64,000 bases of DNA from Symbiodinium natans (taxonomy: Eukaryota > Sar > Dinophyceae > Suessiales > Symbiodiniaceae), in the NCBI GenBank assembly GCA_905221605.1, contig CAJNDS010001458.1, forward strand, positions 60,001 through 124,000. The letters run 5' to 3'. Each line of letters begins with the position of its first letter. Within the stretch, counting starts at the first letter, position 1. The notes under the pieces are model-generated. The model did no database searches, was not told the origin of the DNA, and saw only the letters and a list, made by a program, of their open reading frames with translations. The position numbers and the translations under genes were made by a program. Positions 61,206-64,000 of the stretch are shown piece after piece.

Positions 61206-64000
61206 TCAGAAAATGCCGAGGAGCATGATGGCCGACCTCACCACGAACAGGTCCTCCGCATAACCCTCCTTGAGCGTCCCCTTAGCTCATCAGCTTCCGA
61301 GCCCAAGAAGAGGCTAGGAACCCAAGAACAAAGTCCGCAGGCAGCAGTGTACAGACGATAACATGCGATGTTGCAGAGTATCGTGAACTTGGCAAGCCCC
61401 TGGCCTGGTCCAGAGCTTTTTGCATCGTGATCAGGTTGTAATGGTCCAGCGGGTGTACGACCGTGGCCAGGAAGAGCGCCTCTCCGTCAATCCCTGGGAA
61501 GTCCGCCTGGTGCTTCCGGAAGAGGTACAAGAAGCGCGACCGCACGGGAAGCAGGAAGTTCACGAGGCGGCTGTGATCCTTCAACTACTCGCGATCGCCG
61601 CATCTACCACTGCAGAAACATGCTGGTTCAGACTGCTACAACAAAGATGCAGGACGAATTGCGATGCTTGCTTTTCCGTGACGTCCTTCAGCTTCTTGAT
61701 GTCGGCATGCGGGGGGATGCCGTGAACCAAGCAGGACGAGATCAAGGTTCGGAAGCGTTCTGCGTCCACCTTGCAAAAGCCCAGCCAGCTTCCAAGGTCA
61801 CACCAGTTCGCAAAGGCATTCACGCCGTAGTAGTTGTACAGGATGGTGCCAATGGAATACTTCCGAATGGTCGGGTCTGGACTCTCTGGGTTGGCAGCCC
61901 AGTTGCTGAAGGCATGCCTTAGGTTTTTTTGCCCTGTGCAAGTACCTAGAGAAAATTACATGCGATGAATCGTAGATGTGCGAATGGTGTACACAACATT
62001 GTTCATGCTTGGTTCATCATCAATATGAAAGGAACGGCGTTAAACGACAAATCTAGGTGTAAACTGCACGAGGTAACCCAGAAAGAGAAAGTCTGCTATC
62101 CGCTCAAGTTGCAGCATCGGGTGCACCAAGTAGCAGCATGCCATGTTGAGCAAGATGACTGCCTGGCTTTCTAGGAGGACTTGGCAACCCCATAAACCTG
62201 AAGCTCCCGAAATCTCCGAAACTTGCAAGCCTACGTAGCCTACGCCCTTTCAACCCCTCATTCCCATATTCCCTCACCTCAGACTGAAAAAATCGAAGCA
62301 TCAGCAGGGCCTCGTCTGCCCGGATGGCTGCCCCCCCATAGGTTGCCTGGGATACCCGGGGGGATAGGGAATACATGAATCAACGAGTCTTACACGCACC
62401 ACTACTTCCACCTGCTGCAACGAAGAACGCGAAGAACTGACTCAGGAACACAAACACTGAAACATTGGGTTCACGCTGCCCGCATGAGGACTTGGTCGGA
62501 TCTGTCCGTCAAGTCCACCTCCGCCAACAGCTCGGCATGCTGCAAGCACTTGCCTTGCTGAGCGCACAGTACGCCCTGTGGCCCTATGGTGCTACGCTCC
62601 AGAAGGTATGGAGTGGTTTGGGATAGTGCCAGAGACTAATCGTTGAAGCACTGCTTTACGGCCAAACGAACTTTTTTCTGAGCCTTCTTGCCTTGCTGAG
62701 TGTAGTGTGGGACGTCCGGAATGGCAAAGCGAGCAACGGTCATGCTGCCTGTCGTTTCCACCTCGCGCACGTAGATGGAAAGAGTGGTCTCCAAGAGAAG
62801 TTCTGCAGCCAAACTCCTGGCATTCTTGACGTGATGCGGCCAAACACCGAGGTCGTTGAAGACCCGCCTCAGCCCATAGCGCAGGATGCCCGGAGTGTCC
62901 TTGCCGCCGAAGATCATGCTGGCCCATGCACCCAAGCCAATGAAGATGCGGCCCCATAGGAAGAACCAAAAGGTGAGGTGAACGTGGTCCATGTCCAAGA
63001 AGGGAGCAATGTCTTCCTCCAAACTCCCGTCGCCGTTGACTTGCGGCAAGACACCTGACGCGGCTGCGCGCCTCTTCTGCAACTTCCTGGGGGAGTCGGG
63101 ATCCTTGGCATGTTCACCGTCCTTGTTTGCTGCAAGCAAGTCAGACAGATTCTCGATCTCCTCCTCCTGGGGTAGGCCAAGACTGCTGCGGGCTCGGAGC
63201 CCCTGCTCTGGGCGATGCTTGTTTGAGGGGCTGCCGGGCTCGGAGCGCCGGAGGCGTCGGCGCATGACGGCCTTCCAGCAGCAGACGGCGTCCCAGGTGT
63301 ACCAAACGAGGAACACGAACCAGGGACGCATCGCCCAGACGATGGAAAACCGCCACCACTCGACGAGCATGAAGGCGAAGACGTTGAGGAGGTAGAAGCA
63401 CAGAAGGGCAACCTTTTCTAAATTATCTTTGGAAAGTCCGGGGATTTTTGTCAAGCAGATGTTCGAGCAGACAGGCACTTCCGAAAGAGCAACACACGTG
63501 TCCAACGACCGACGAGGAGCATGCTCAGAGCGGATGTCCTTCACCAGGTGCTTCCAACATTGTTCCAGAACTTCCACGATCTCGGACACCGACACCTGAT
63601 GAAGGTGTCGCATGAAGGAGTAGGCGGCGGCGTCGCGGTTGCGGGCTTGCTCAACACGAAGTTTGACGTTGCCACCTTCATGGCCCAGATCGTTTGCCTT
63701 GTCACGCAGGATCGCGTGGCTCCCTCGAGCCAGCGCCTCCATCTTAAGAAGGGGAACAAAGTTAACCCTGCCCTTTTCCCAACGTTCTTTGGACACAGAT
63801 CTGAACATGTCTGAACATTCCACGCGATGGGGAGTGCCCTAAGACCCCTGCCTGCTTGGCTTCTGCACCGTTGGTCATAGCTCTGAGGATACTGAGCGAC
63901 TGCGGAGGCAGGCCAACGTGAACCGAAAAAATGCTGCGGAGCCACCCAAGCAAGTCCGAGAGGCGCGCAAAGCACTCACACCTTTGAGGGGCACGCGCTA
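61206..64000 (-). CDS. Multi-exon gene for a multi-pass membrane protein, 5' end outside window
   Basis: Exons in sense order: 63982-64000 (partial), 62660-63838, about 62478-62575, 62278-62346, 62068-62162, 61668-61917, 61405-61578 and 61206-61265 with a TGA stop. At least 640 aa. Acceptors are all AG|G; donors GT (GTGTGAG, GTAAAG, GTGAGG) or GC. Except for the third exon, whose length is one base short by my count, phases agree throughout. The large exon has two close hydrophobic helices (VALLCFYLLNVFAFMLVEWW and FVFLVWYTWDAVCC), a basic, Ser-rich loop, then another (LTFWFFLWGRIFIGLGAW). Later exons add a further helix (AVILLNMACCYLVHPML). Short introns here have no telomere-like repeats, unlike the LRR gene. 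Family unrecognised. Confidence 0.7.

Noticed and set aside
63762-63975. Frame LGWLRSIFSVHVGLPPQSLS as the N-terminal exon of the membrane protein gene
   Set aside because: Joining it to the large exon would need an intron of 13-34 nt. A GT donor at 63,981/63,980 and the acceptor at 63,839 give a 143-nt intron in phase, which makes this stretch intronic.

Overview
This window looks like nuclear DNA from a dinoflagellate. Four things point there: a head-to-tail tandem array of near-identical genes, protein-coding signal almost all on one strand (minus), introns whose best boundaries are AG|G acceptors with GT, GC or GA donors, and short scattered exons. It is also saturated with interstitial tracts of the plant/dinoflagellate-type telomere heptamer (TTTAGGG/CCCTAAA) and its variants. 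The organism call is inference; no rRNA, tRNA or plastid marker confirms it.

Layout. (1) 464-15,075: seven tandem units of about 2.1 kb, each with one four-exon minus-strand gene for a predicted Cys-rich protein with two membrane segments (382 aa in the intact form). (2) 15,076-20,536: an interruption with telomere-like tracts, a poly-G run, a MITE-like palindrome, a degenerate 2A-like reading frame and a few small minus-strand exons. (3) 20,537-28,690: four more units of the same array. Of the 11 copies, four carry frame-breaking changes (copies 4, 6, 7, 9) and one has an altered C-terminus (copy 5). (4) 28.7-42.4 kb: mostly telomere-like and other simple repeats, a 42-bp minisatellite, palindromic elements, and small exon islands, some of which join in phase into a coiled-coil-like protein (37.6-39.0 kb). 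(5) 42,442-44,294: a three-exon minus-strand gene for a single-pass membrane protein with a possible GIDE/MUL1-like domain. (6) 48.2-59.7 kb: a minus-strand gene made of many tiny exons, most encoding about one ribonuclease-inhibitor-type leucine-rich repeat. (7) 61,206-64,000: a multi-exon minus-strand gene for a multi-pass membrane protein of unknown family, cut by the window end.

The most interesting signal is the link between the telomere-like tracts and gene structure. In the LRR gene and several exon islands, tiny exons lie between tracts of opposite polarity. In the sense strand most introns begin with TTTAGGG-like repeats and end with CCCTAAA-like repeats, so each intron could fold into a long hairpin that brings its splice sites together. 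This resembles introner-type elements with terminal inverted repeats, but here the inverted arms are telomere-like.

All exon boundaries are read by eye from splice dinucleotides, reading-frame phase and comparison between copies. No homology search was run.
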